From CBCXVS01 sp965178525 (GTDB taxonomy: Bacteria; Tectomicrobia; Entotheonellia; Entotheonellales; Entotheonellaceae): a stretch of 21,401 nt of DNA. Position numbers and translations under genes: made by a program. The notes below the pieces were generated by a model. It was not told the origin of the DNA, did not search any database, and saw only the letters and a program-made list of their open reading frames with translations. Positions 1 through 7,253 of the stretch are shown piece by piece. Position 1 is the first letter of the stretch; each line of letters begins with the position of its first letter. Location: the NCBI GenBank assembly GCA_965178525.1, contig CBCXVS010000115.1:1-21401 (forward strand), read 5' to 3'.

Positions 1-1050
1 AATCAGGGACCGCTGTTCCACTGCAGGCACGACAAAACCCATGCCATTGAGCGGATGCGCGATATCTTTGCGCTTAAACGCCAAGTTGACAATCGCGGAC
101 GAAGCATAGGGAATCTGCAATTCTGTAGCCAGCTCAACATCCAGCGGTTCTAACAAGGACCCGGCCTGCGGCGCCGGAAGAGCCAGGCAGACGGCATCGG
201 CATCCAGCGAGGGCTGGCCGTGCAGTTGCACCTGCCAACGGGATGTTTGGCGATCATGATGCAGGCCACGGACACGCGTGTGGAGACGCACCGTATCGGA
301 TGGCAGGCAGTCGGCGAGGCGATCCACCAGGGTGGACATACCCTCGCGGAATGACACGAACAGGCCGTAGCGCGGGCCACTCGCGCCTTGCGGTTTGGCG
401 CTGCGTTGGTTGTGCCGCAGGGCCCGGATGAGACTGCCGTGACGCCGTTCCATGTCCAGGAAATGCGGCATGGTGGCACGCAGGCTGAGATGCTCGGGGT
501 CGGCGGTGTAAATCCCCCCCACCATCGGTTGGGCGACACGCTCCAAGGCTTCGCGGCCCAGGCGGCGGGTGACGAAATGCGCCAGGGATTCGTCGTCCGT
601 ACCGGTGCGTTTGGGCAGGAGCAGATCGAGCCCCATGCGCAATTTGCCACGCCAGCTCAGGAGGGAGGAGGTCGCGAAGGACCACAGCGAGCCAGGGATC
701 ATCAAATACAATCCCTGCGGTACCGGACGGAGAGCGCCGTGACGCACAATAAAACTTTGCCGGTGCTCCGTTGTGGCGCCGATGAACGCATCGTTCAGCT
801 CCAGTTCTTCGCACAGTTGGACGCCCCAGGGCTTGTTCGTAATAAACGAGTCCGGGCCATGTTCGACGAGCAACTCCTGTTCCCGGCTCGTGGCAATGAT
901 GCCTCCTAGACGCCCACTGGCTTCCAGCAGCGTGATATGCAACGGCCTATCACGCTCTTGGGCGGCCCGATGCAGGCGATAGCATGTGGTCAGGCCGGTA
1001 ATGCCACCCCCAACGACGACCACATGCTGACGCGGTATGGCGTTCGGCAC
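1..1050 (-). CDS. hemY: Oxygen-dependent protoporphyrinogen/coproporphyrinogen oxidase, 5' part (C-terminus outside window)
   Basis: Oxidises protoporphyrinogen IX (or coproporphyrinogen III) with FAD and O2, the step next to ferrochelatase in heme synthesis. The frame is open from a GTG at 1050 to the left edge (350 codons, no stop), so about 100-130 residues of a usual 460-480 are missing. The FAD dinucleotide fold is clear: VVVGGGITGL at residues 11-20, then LLEASGRLGG and VEHGPDSF. The family segment AQPMVGGIYTADPEHLS is also present. The GTG is chosen because an AAGGGG Shine-Dalgarno sits at 1061-1066 inside the end of hemH, and the dinucleotide fold begins right after it. It follows hemH by 6 bp in a hemE-hemH-hemY operon. 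Identity is secure. Whether the substrate is proto- or coproporphyrinogen cannot be read from the sequence, though the neighbouring HemH suggests the classical route. Confidence 0.93.
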   Translation of the reverse strand, partial: MPNAIPRQHVVVVGGGITGLTTCYRLHRAAQERDRPLHITLLEASGRLGGIIATSREQELLVEHGPDSFITNKPWGVQLCEELELNDAFIGATTEHRQSFIVRHGALRPVPQGLYLMIPGSLWSFATSSLLSWRGKLRMGLDLLLPKRTGTDDESLAHFVTRRLGREALERVAQPMVGGIYTADPEHLSLRATMPHFLDMERRHGSLIRALRHNQRSAKPQGASGPRYGLFVSFREGMSTLVDRLADCLPSDTVRLHTRVRGLHHDRQTSRWQVQLHGQPSLDADAVCLALPAPQAGSLLEPLDVELATELQIPYASSAIVNLAFKRKDIAHPLNGMGFVVPAVEQRSLI

Positions 1051-1056
1051 CTTGAT

Positions 1057-2025
1057 CTATCCCCTTAGCAAGCGTTCGGCAATGAGATCGCTGAGCATGG
1101 CGACGAAAGCCGGATGGTTCCCCACCGTCTTTGCGCGGGTAAATGTCATGTCACATGCGTTCGCGGTTTTTTTCGCTTCCACGTCGAGATCGTACAGCAC
1201 TTCAACGTGATCGCAGAGAAAACCGATGGGTGAGACGATGACATCCCGATATCCATCTTCCTTGGCCTGGCGAATGGCGTCGTTAATGTCCGGTTGTAAC
1301 CACGGACGCGGCGTACCCGTGACCTGACTCTGGTAGGCCAACCGGTATTCCTGCCGCCCCAGGAGCCGAGTGGCGGCGGCGGCCGTGGCATCGAATTGCG
1401 CCGTGTATGGCGCCTCGGCAGCCATGGCCTCCGGGATCGAATGCGCCGTGTAGATCAACAACGCCGCCTCGGCGTGCTCCGTGCCAAGTTCCTGGTAGGC
1501 GTCCCGCATATGATCAGCAATCGCCTCGATGAATCCCGGCTGCGTATACCAGGTATCGAGATAGGTGATGCGCGGCCCAGGGCCGTCCACAGCCGCCAGG
1601 GCTTCGTCTACGGTTTGCTGGTACCATTCCCAACTGGCAAAGCATTGGTGCGGCGCCATAATAACCGCCAGGGTATGGGTGTAACCCTGATCGATCATGT
1701 CCCGCAGGACATCCTTGACATACGGCGGCCAGTGGCGCATGCCGACAAAGACCGGAACGGCCAGGTCTCGGTCGCTGAGGAGGCGCTCAACCCCTCGGGC
1801 CTGTTGCAACGTCAGCGCATTGAACGGAGAAAATCCGCCAAGCTGGGTGTAATGCGCGGCCACCTCGGCAACACGTTCTTGGGACGCCGGTCGGCTACCG
1901 ACGATCCCCTGCACGAAACAGAGCGCTTCATTGCCGGGACACGGGTCAAAACTGCCGCAACATCCCGGCGTCGGCCCACCGAATGCCACAAATAAAACGC
2001 TATCAAATTGCATGTCCACGCTCAT
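1057..2025 (-). CDS. hemH: Ferrochelatase with a cysteine-rich N-terminal loop
   Basis: Inserts Fe2+ into a porphyrin, the last step of heme synthesis. Family marks are FVAFGGP near the start, QLGGFSPFNALT, the active-site His in YTAHSIPEAM, and IGFLCDHVEVLYDLDVEA near the C-terminus with the conserved acidic residues. Length is about 322 residues, normal for bacterial enzymes. Start choice is uncertain: GTG 2037, ATG 2025 and ATG 2013 are all in frame and all overlap the end of hemE (stop 2003-2005), which implies translational coupling. Odd point: the loop after FGGP, normally acidic or hydrophobic, holds four cysteines (C22, C23, C29 and C36 counted from 2025). Some bacterial ferrochelatases carry a [2Fe-2S] cluster, but on other cysteines. 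Whether these bind metal is unknown. Confidence 0.93.
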   Translation of the reverse strand: MSVDMQFDSVLFVAFGGPTPGCCGSFDPCPGNEALCFVQGIVGSRPASQERVAEVAAHYTQLGGFSPFNALTLQQARGVERLLSDRDLAVPVFVGMRHWPPYVKDVLRDMIDQGYTHTLAVIMAPHQCFASWEWYQQTVDEALAAVDGPGPRITYLDTWYTQPGFIEAIADHMRDAYQELGTEHAEAALLIYTAHSIPEAMAAEAPYTAQFDATAAAATRLLGRQEYRLAYQSQVTGTPRPWLQPDINDAIRQAKEDGYRDVIVSPIGFLCDHVEVLYDLDVEAKKTANACDMTFTRAKTVGNHPAFVAMLSDLIAERLLRG

Positions 2026-3112
2026 GGCCTCGCTCACTCAACGTATGCACTTCGTCTACCAATGCGATCACGTTGTCAACCGGCGTGGTGGGAAGAATCC
2101 CATGCCCCAGATTAAAAATGTGTCCGGGTTGTCCACCTGCTTGCTCCAGGATGTGCTGCACACGCTGCCGGATATAGGGCCGCTCGGCGTAGAGGACAAC
2201 CGGGTCCAGATTGCCCTGAATACCGACATCGCCCAGGCGCTGCCAGGCGTCATCGAGTTCGATACGATAATCGATACTGATGACATCGCCGCCGGCTTCA
2301 CGCATCAATTCCAGCAGGGTCGCGGTGCCGGTGCCGAAGTGGATCACGGGCACACTGGGCGTCAGGTTGGCGATGAGCGCCTGCATATGGGGCAGCACAA
2401 AGGTCCGGTAATCCGTCGGTGAGAGCGCACCTACCCAGCTATCGAAGAGCTGCACGGCCTGCGCCCCCGCGGCGATCTGACGGTTGAGATACCGCACCAC
2501 ATTGCGGCTGAGATGTTCCATCAGCGCGTGCCAGGCGCCGGCGTCGGTATACATCAGCGTTTTGGTATGCAGGTAGTTCCGCGAGCCCCGGCCTTCAATC
2601 ATATAAGACGCCAAGGTAAACGGAGCCCCGGCGAAGCCGATGAGCGGAATGTGAGACTTGAGGTGGGCGCGCGTCTGCCGGATCGCATCCATCACATATC
2701 CGAAGGATTCCTCGGGATCGGTTTCGCGTAAACGGTCCACATCCGCCGCCTGACGGAGTGGGTTGTGCAGCACCGGCCCATCGCCCGCCAGGTATTCTAG
2801 CTGCATCCCCATCGGTTCCAGAATGGGCAGGATATCGGAAAAGATAATGGCCGCATCGACACCCAAGCGTTCGACCGCCGTCACCGTCACTTCGGTCGCT
2901 AAGTCCGGCGTTTTGCAGAGTTCCAGAAGCGGGACCTTGTCCCGGAGGCGGCGGTAATCTGGCATGTACCGGCCGGCCTGACGCATCAGCCACACGGGCG
3001 TATACGGCGTCGGCTCACGTCGGCACGCGCGCAGCAGGGGCGCTTGATACAGTTCCGGAGGGCTCGAGGCCAGAGTGTCTAAAGGCGTGTCTAAAGAGGA
3101 TTGCGACGTCAT
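2003..3112 (-). CDS. hemE: Uroporphyrinogen III decarboxylase
   Basis: Removes four carboxyl groups from uroporphyrinogen III to give coproporphyrinogen III in the cytoplasm. All signature blocks are present: WLMRQAGRYMPDYR near the N-terminus, DAAIIFSDILPILEPMG (catalytic Asp), GFAGAPFTLASYMIEG, LFDSWVGALSP, HFGTG, IQGNLDP and the C-terminal FNLGHGILPTTPVDNV. About 369 residues, slightly longer than the usual 340-355 because of a short Ser/Pro-rich N-terminal leader. ATG 3112 is preferred over an upstream TTG at 3133 because nothing before it is conserved in the family. It is the first gene of the hem operon, and its stop lies inside the start region of hemH. Confidence 0.96.
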   Translation of the reverse strand: MTSQSSLDTPLDTLASSPPELYQAPLLRACRREPTPYTPVWLMRQAGRYMPDYRRLRDKVPLLELCKTPDLATEVTVTAVERLGVDAAIIFSDILPILEPMGMQLEYLAGDGPVLHNPLRQAADVDRLRETDPEESFGYVMDAIRQTRAHLKSHIPLIGFAGAPFTLASYMIEGRGSRNYLHTKTLMYTDAGAWHALMEHLSRNVVRYLNRQIAAGAQAVQLFDSWVGALSPTDYRTFVLPHMQALIANLTPSVPVIHFGTGTATLLELMREAGGDVISIDYRIELDDAWQRLGDVGIQGNLDPVVLYAERPYIRQRVQHILEQAGGQPGHIFNLGHGILPTTPVDNVIALVDEVHTLSERGHERGHAI

Positions 3113-3202
3113 GAGTGCGTTATCCAATGCCAAGTTCTTGCCGCGCTGTCTCTACACACCGACGGCAGAAAGCGGCGCTTGTTTTCGCCGGAAATTTCCG
3201 TC

Positions 3203-3230
3203 ATAGTACACTGTACCGTAACTGTACCGG
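3203..3230. promoter_or_regulatory. Possible operator: GTAC palindrome plus direct repeats upstream of hemE
   Basis: In the hemE/kinase-like intergenic region (3113-3389) there is a perfect odd palindrome GTACA-C-TGTAC at 3206-3216. The octamer CTGTACCG occurs twice, at 3211-3218 and 3222-3229, exactly 11 bp apart (one helical turn). It lies about 90 bp upstream of hemE and about 160 bp upstream of the plus-strand gene. This looks like a transcription-factor site, but no regulator can be named. Confidence 0.35.
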
Positions 3231-3256
3231 AGGGGGGATACCCCGTCAAGCATCTT

Positions 3257-3274
3257 GCCAACGGCCTCGTTGGC
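3257..3274. promoter_or_regulatory. Short perfect hairpin (7-bp stem, 4-nt loop)
   Basis: GCCAACG (3257-3263) and CGTTGGC (3268-3274) are perfect reverse complements around the loop GCCT. A short CAAGTTTT run follows. It could be an operator or a weak terminator in the divergent intergenic region; the sequence does not decide. Confidence 0.3.
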
Positions 3275-3288
3275 CGGACAAGTTTTAC

Positions 3289-3318
3289 TTGACGTATTCT
3301 AGACCTCTTAGGCATGAT
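3289..3318 (+). promoter_or_regulatory. Candidate sigma70-type promoter for the kinase-like gene
   Basis: TTGACG at 3289-3294 (5 of 6 to consensus), an 18-bp spacer, then CATGAT at 3313-3318 (4 of 6). Transcription would begin near 3325, about 65 bp before the chosen ATG. It was found by eye and the match is moderate. Confidence 0.3.
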
Positions 3319-3389
3319 GGCGGCGACACGTGCCGGGCGTTGGATATGATCTCATCGTTGCGAGACGCCGTGACCTGAGAGCCGGAGTC

Positions 3390-4778
3390 ATGATGCATAC
3401 CGAACCATCGTTAGCCATGCAAGAAGCCCTGCTTCCCCTCGTCGGACATGCAGGCTACCGGCGCTTGCTTGCCGCCATGTATGATCCGGAGCTGCTCCGG
3501 GCGGCATGTGCGCCTGACGGGACCAAGCGCCGGCTTGAGAGCCTGCTTCGGACACATGATGTCGAAGCGATTCCCCGGCGGGAAAGCGTGCTGGATAGCG
3601 ATAGTAAAAGCCGTATTTATGTGGTGCGGACGTTCCCGGATGCGCCTGACGCCTGGACGCTGGTCTTGAAATGGTACAATGGCGCACGGCAACAGCAGGC
3701 GCCGATCGAAGCACGCATGAGTACGTATTTCCGGCAGCGGCTCGCACCGCTGCGCAAGGTGGCGCCAATCCTGGCCGTGGTGCCCTTATCCACAATGGCT
3801 GAAAACGCTTTGAGTGTGGCGCTATTGCCGTATCTCGGGGACGAGACATTGTACGATCGTCTGCATCAGCTCCTCCGGCATGAACCAAAGGTTGAGGCGC
3901 TGGTACGGCAGGCTGGCGACACCTTGGCATATACACAAGTACTGGGCCTCGTCGGTCACGAGGAGGGGGCGATTACCCTGACCCACCTGTCCGGCGAGGC
4001 GGCCCCAGCGTATTTCCTGGAGCAGATTGATAGCGCCTTGCTCCGCACCTTTGCGGCGAGTGGACAGCCGCTGGACATAGGCCAGACCCTGCTCCAGCGC
4101 TTTCGGTTCTTCGCCCGCGTGCTGGGGGATGATTCTCGTGTGGCAGGATTGTATTATCGGGGTATCAATCCACGCAATGTGATGCTCGTTGGCGCGGATC
4201 AGACTGAAATCGATTTTGAACAAGATTCGCTGCGGACACGCTTCATTGACATTGTCAGTTTGTTAGAAAACGGCCTGGAGATGACGCAGTGGGACAAGAC
4301 GGCGGATTATCCGGCCTATGCCGGACAGATGGCGCTCGACACCTGGAATCGCCAGCGGCAACGGGCGCAGGCCGCATTGGAGCAGTACAACTATTTGTCC
4401 CATCAGCAGATTGAGAACCTAACGCACGCGTTTATCGAGACCACCTGGCGGCTGGAGCAGCAATACCTCCCTGCGGCGCGGGCATCGTATAGTGCGAAGC
4501 AGTATCGGCTGCTTCTGGAAACCGCCCGGCTCTTCCGCCACTTGCAGTATGTCGGATATTGCAAGCGGAATGAGCAGCAAACACACGCACCCGGCAAGCG
4601 CATCAGTAGCCGGTATCGCCAGCATTTCCATGCCCTGTGGGCCAAGGTTGCGCTGGATAATCTGCTCGTTCCACGCGGTCCGGAGGAACCGAGCTTGCCG
4701 GCGGCGGAGAGACCAACGGCGACGATGCTGCGCCACCTCCTGGACCGGCTCCCACTCGGGCCTCCGGTGGCGGCCTGA
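3390..4778 (+). CDS. Aminoglycoside-phosphotransferase/kinase-fold protein, probably lacking the catalytic Asp
   Basis: About 462 residues, cytoplasmic, no signal peptide. The layout is that of an APH/protein-kinase-like fold: a beta-strand lysine in WTLVLKWYN (K94), a catalytic-loop-like segment YYRGINPRN (255-263), and a metal-binding segment EIDFEQ (D275). In active members the loop reads roughly HGDxxxxN. Here the aligned residues are Y-R-G, so the catalytic Asp is replaced by G258, while the Asn (N263) and the second Asp (D275) remain. The C-terminal half is helical and arginine-rich. ATG 3390/3393 is chosen because GGAG lies just upstream; a GTG at 3330 has no ribosome site. The next gene begins 33 bp downstream in the same frame, so the pair is probably co-transcribed. 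Substrate unknown. Confidence 0.7.
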   Translation: MMHTEPSLAMQEALLPLVGHAGYRRLLAAMYDPELLRAACAPDGTKRRLESLLRTHDVEAIPRRESVLDSDSKSRIYVVRTFPDAPDAWTLVLKWYNGARQQQAPIEARMSTYFRQRLAPLRKVAPILAVVPLSTMAENALSVALLPYLGDETLYDRLHQLLRHEPKVEALVRQAGDTLAYTQVLGLVGHEEGAITLTHLSGEAAPAYFLEQIDSALLRTFAASGQPLDIGQTLLQRFRFFARVLGDDSRVAGLYYRGINPRNVMLVGADQTEIDFEQDSLRTRFIDIVSLLENGLEMTQWDKTADYPAYAGQMALDTWNRQRQRAQAALEQYNYLSHQQIENLTHAFIETTWRLEQQYLPAARASYSAKQYRLLLETARLFRHLQYVGYCKRNEQQTHAPGKRISSRYRQHFHALWAKVALDNLLVPRGPEEPSLPAAERPTATMLRHLLDRLPLGPPVAA

Positions 4779-4811
4779 TGGCGTGAGGATATCTCTATCG
4801 CTCTCACCGAT

Positions 4812-5651
4812 TTGCCCCCTCAACCTCCCATGGGGCCGGAAGCGGAACGCTATGCGGCCTGGTGCGTCGAGACGACCAGGCGCGCCTTGGCGCACACCCG
4901 GCATGTGTTGGACATTCCGTATTGGCCGGATGACTGGCAAAAAATTGATCTCTATCTGCCCGATGCGGCCTCGGCGCAGAACATGCCAACGCTGGTATTC
5001 ATGCACGGCGGTTATTGGACCCATGGATACAAAGAATGGTTGGGTTTCATGGCGCCAGCCTTCGTGTCTCTGCCAGGGCTTTTTATCTCGGTCAACTATC
5101 GGCTGGCCCCGGCGGCGCCGTATCCGGCGGCCCTCGAGGATTGCCTGGCGGCATTGGTCTGGGCCTACCAGCATGTGGAAGCCTACGGTGGCGATGCGCG
5201 GCGGCTGTATGTGGGTGGCCACTCCGCCGGCGGCCATTTGGCGGCCCTCATGACGTTACGGCCAGCGCTCCTGACGGAACGCGGCTTGCCTCCTGATGTC
5301 ATTCGCGCCTGTTTCCCCATGAGTGGCGTGTACGATTTGGCAGGTGACATCCCGCCAGATCAGCTGCAAGCGTTTTTGCCATCTGGCGTAAGCCAGGCTG
5401 AAGCGAGTCCACTGCGGCATACCGAGGGCAACCGCACGCCGTTTCTCCTCGCCGTAGGCGAGCATGACTTTCCGGTATTGTACGAACAGGCCTTTACCAT
5501 GGAAGCGGCATTGCGCCGTGAAGCGGGGCCCGTCGAATTGCTGGAGATTGCAGGCGCGGATCATTTTCAGATCAACCAACAGGGCGGTGAGGCAGAGTAT
5601 ATTTGGGTGCAGCGCGTACGGGCCTGGATGCAACGTGACCCGACAAAGTAG
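4812..5651 (+). CDS. Alpha/beta hydrolase, kynurenine-formamidase/carboxylesterase-like
   Basis: A 279-residue serine hydrolase of the HSL/kynurenine-formamidase-like group. The oxyanion motif HGGYW begins at H65, the nucleophile elbow is GHSAGGH with S138, and the triad is completed by D219 in VGEHDFPV and H251 in GADHFQ. No signal peptide is seen. The substrate is not predictable; arylformamides, carboxyl esters or carbamates are all possible, and the lack of other kynurenine genes nearby argues against a firm KynB call. The start is uncertain: TTG 4812 is the first possible start after the in-frame stop of the upstream gene, and ATG 4830 is the alternative. GTGAGG at 4783-4788 is the only SD-like stretch and is rather far away. 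Confidence 0.85.
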   Translation: MPPQPPMGPEAERYAAWCVETTRRALAHTRHVLDIPYWPDDWQKIDLYLPDAASAQNMPTLVFMHGGYWTHGYKEWLGFMAPAFVSLPGLFISVNYRLAPAAPYPAALEDCLAALVWAYQHVEAYGGDARRLYVGGHSAGGHLAALMTLRPALLTERGLPPDVIRACFPMSGVYDLAGDIPPDQLQAFLPSGVSQAEASPLRHTEGNRTPFLLAVGEHDFPVLYEQAFTMEAALRREAGPVELLEIAGADHFQINQQGGEAEYIWVQRVRAWMQRDPTK

Positions 5652-5847
5652 AATCTATGACATCATCATTTCCCGGTGGGGGCTTTTTTTTTCTGGCTCA
5701 CCTGTCAGCCGCATGTCGATACCGAGGCGTTGTTGCCCTTGGCCCAAAACGCCGGTGTGTCCTCTCGGCCAGGGACGGGTTTTTCGCCCTCGGAAGCGCT
5801 TGGCGACCGCCTTGTCGGCGTATCCAGGCTGAGGTGGCATAGCGCCT

Positions 5848-6900
5848 ATGGAAACATCGTGTCAGCGTGCCGCGCGATCGCCTCGCGGAGCCGTCCGGCC
5901 GCTGAGCATCGCCCCGATGATGGACCGGACGGACCGCCATTACCGTTACTTCATGCGGCAGATCACCCGGCGGACGTTATTGTATACGGAAATGTTGACG
6001 ACGGGCGCCGTGCGACACGGCAACCGCGACAAGCTGCTAGACTTTACGCCTATCGAACAGCCCCTCGCCATTCAACTTGGCGGCGATCATCCGGAGCAAC
6101 TGGCCACGTGCGCCCGCATAGCTGCGGACTGGGGCTACGCCGAAGTGAACCTGAATGTCGGCTGCCCTAGCGACCGCGTGCAGCACGGCCACTTCGGCGC
6201 CTGTCTGATGGCATGGCCAGCCCACGTGGCGCGCTGTGTGGAGGCGATGCGCACCGCTATCACCTTGCCCGTCACGGTCAAACATCGCATTGGTATTGAT
6301 CACCGGGATCGCTATGAGGATCTAGCCCATTTCGTCCACACTGTGGCACAAGCCGGATGCGACCGGTTTACGGTCCACGCCCGCATTGCCGTCTTACAGG
6401 GCTTGAGTCCGCGAGAGAACCGCACGATTCCCCCCCTACGGTACGCCGATGTCTACCGTCTAAAAGCCGATTTTCCAGCCTTGGTGATCGAAATCAACGG
6501 AGGGATCACGACGATGGAAGAAGTCGGCCAACATCTCCATGAAGTCGATGGGGTCATGATTGGCCGAGCGGCGTATGACCATCCGTACCGCTTTGCGGTA
6601 GCGGATGAGCTTTTTTTTGGCGCGGTGCAACCGCCGCCCACACGACGCCAGGTACTTGAAGGCATGCTACCCTACCTCGAGGCGTGCGACAGGCAAGGAC
6701 TGGCGGCCAGTCAGAATCTCCGTCCCTTGCTGGGTCTGTTTGCCCATCAACGGGTTGCCAAAGCATGGAAACGCTTCCTCAGCGCTCATGTTCGTCCATC
6801 GGCTCAAGCGGCTGCCGTCGTACGCGAGGCCATGCGCTACGTGCCGGACGCGATTCTCGATGCCTGTCCTGCCTTGCCGGCTACGACCTGCCCGCCATGA
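5848..6900 (+). CDS. dusA: tRNA-dihydrouridine synthase A
   Basis: An FMN/NADPH-dependent enzyme that reduces uridines in the tRNA D-loop. The Dus signatures are in order: SIAPMMDRTDRHYRYFMRQ at the flavin-binding N-terminus, LYTEMLTTGAV, QLGGDHPE, NLNVGCPSDRVQ, then FGACLM carrying the catalytic Cys (C119). After these come VTVKHRIGID, TVHAR, INGGI and MIGRAAYDHP. The CPSDRVQ/FGACLM spelling is that of the DusA subfamily rather than DusB or DusC. About 350 residues, with roughly 20 extra at the N-terminus compared with typical DusA. ATG 5848 has GAGGTGG at 5831-5837. It is separated from the hydrolase by about 196 bp with no other gene visible. Confidence 0.95.
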   Translation: METSCQRAARSPRGAVRPLSIAPMMDRTDRHYRYFMRQITRRTLLYTEMLTTGAVRHGNRDKLLDFTPIEQPLAIQLGGDHPEQLATCARIAADWGYAEVNLNVGCPSDRVQHGHFGACLMAWPAHVARCVEAMRTAITLPVTVKHRIGIDHRDRYEDLAHFVHTVAQAGCDRFTVHARIAVLQGLSPRENRTIPPLRYADVYRLKADFPALVIEINGGITTMEEVGQHLHEVDGVMIGRAAYDHPYRFAVADELFFGAVQPPPTRRQVLEGMLPYLEACDRQGLAASQNLRPLLGLFAHQRVAKAWKRFLSAHVRPSAQAAAVVREAMRYVPDAILDACPALPATTCPP

Positions 6901-6979
6901 TCACCCGGCCTAAACGCCCACCGAGTTTCGTATGTAAAGAACCCCTACTCAGCAAATATGAATAAAAAAACGTATTGAG

Positions 6980-6995
6980 ATGATTTTAAAATCAT
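6980..6995. promoter_or_regulatory. 16-bp AT palindrome
   Basis: ATGATTTTAAAATCAT is a perfect palindrome within the AT-rich island upstream of the thioredoxin-like gene. It is a candidate dimer-binding operator, though AT-rich sequence makes chance palindromes more likely. Confidence 0.35.
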
Positions 6996-7009
6996 GTCGT
7001 CAAGATTTT

Positions 7010-7025
7010 TTATTATTGATAATAA
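7010..7025. promoter_or_regulatory. AT-rich inverted repeat TTATTAT-TG-ATAATAA
   Basis: Seven-base perfect arms around a 2-base spacer. It vaguely resembles half of a Fur-type site but lacks the full 19-bp pattern, so no regulator is named. Confidence 0.3.
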
Positions 7026-7197
7026 ACTTCATTTCAAATAATATAACAAGAAATTTTCAAAACAATTTTATATGAAATTAAGATTTTATATAAAGAAAGC
7101 CATTTTATGTATCTGACGTTAATGAATAAACGATATGTTGCCATGATCACCCGTATCCGTTCTCGTGGACACCTTATCCGGTAAGGAGTTCTCTATC

Positions 7198-7242
7198 GTG
7201 GGCGTTAGGCGCGCGCATGCTGCTTGCTCTTCAACTGTATAG
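7198..7242 (+). CDS. Possible 14-codon leader peptide before the thioredoxin-like gene
   Basis: A strong ribosome-binding site (TAAGGAG near 7182-7188) is followed by GTG 7198 and a 14-codon frame ending in TAG 7240-7242. The product would be MGVRRAHAACSSTV. The stop lies just before the AAGGA ribosome site and ATG 7254 of the next gene, an arrangement that allows translational coupling. It is too short to judge by composition and may be chance. Its support is the otherwise unexplained SD placed 56 bp before the real start. Confidence 0.3.
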   Translation: MGVRRAHAACSSTV

Positions 7243-7253
7243 TAAGGATACGT

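Larger units (their letters stand above)
6901..7197. other. AT-rich intergenic island with two palindromes
   Basis: No gene is seen. From about 6950 to 7140 the sequence is overwhelmingly A/T, in sharp contrast with the GC-rich DNA on both sides. It contains the 16-bp perfect palindrome ATGATTTTAAAATCAT (6980-6995) and the inverted repeat TTATTAT-TG-ATAATAA (7010-7025). Such islands upstream of genes are typical of promoter or silencer regions, or of horizontally acquired DNA. The island precedes the thioredoxin/OmpA/J-domain cluster and probably holds its promoter. No single -35/-10 pair stands out because the base composition gives many weak matches. Confidence 0.7.

Noticed and set aside
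150..814. Two long minus-strand reading frames (150-650 and 254-814)
   Set aside because: They are out-of-frame shadows of hemY, whose frame is open across 1-1050 with clear FAD and family motifs.
5660..5700. Possible terminator after the alpha/beta hydrolase (GC stretch then T8)
   Set aside because: The T-run is good but the only stem is CCC/GGG around 3 nt, too weak to support.
5676..6170. Plus-strand ORF of 164 codons
   Set aside because: It overlaps the N-terminus of dusA in another frame and its translation has no recognisable domain.
7010..7025. Fur box
   Set aside because: Only a partial likeness to the 19-bp Fur pattern in a stretch that is almost all A/T.
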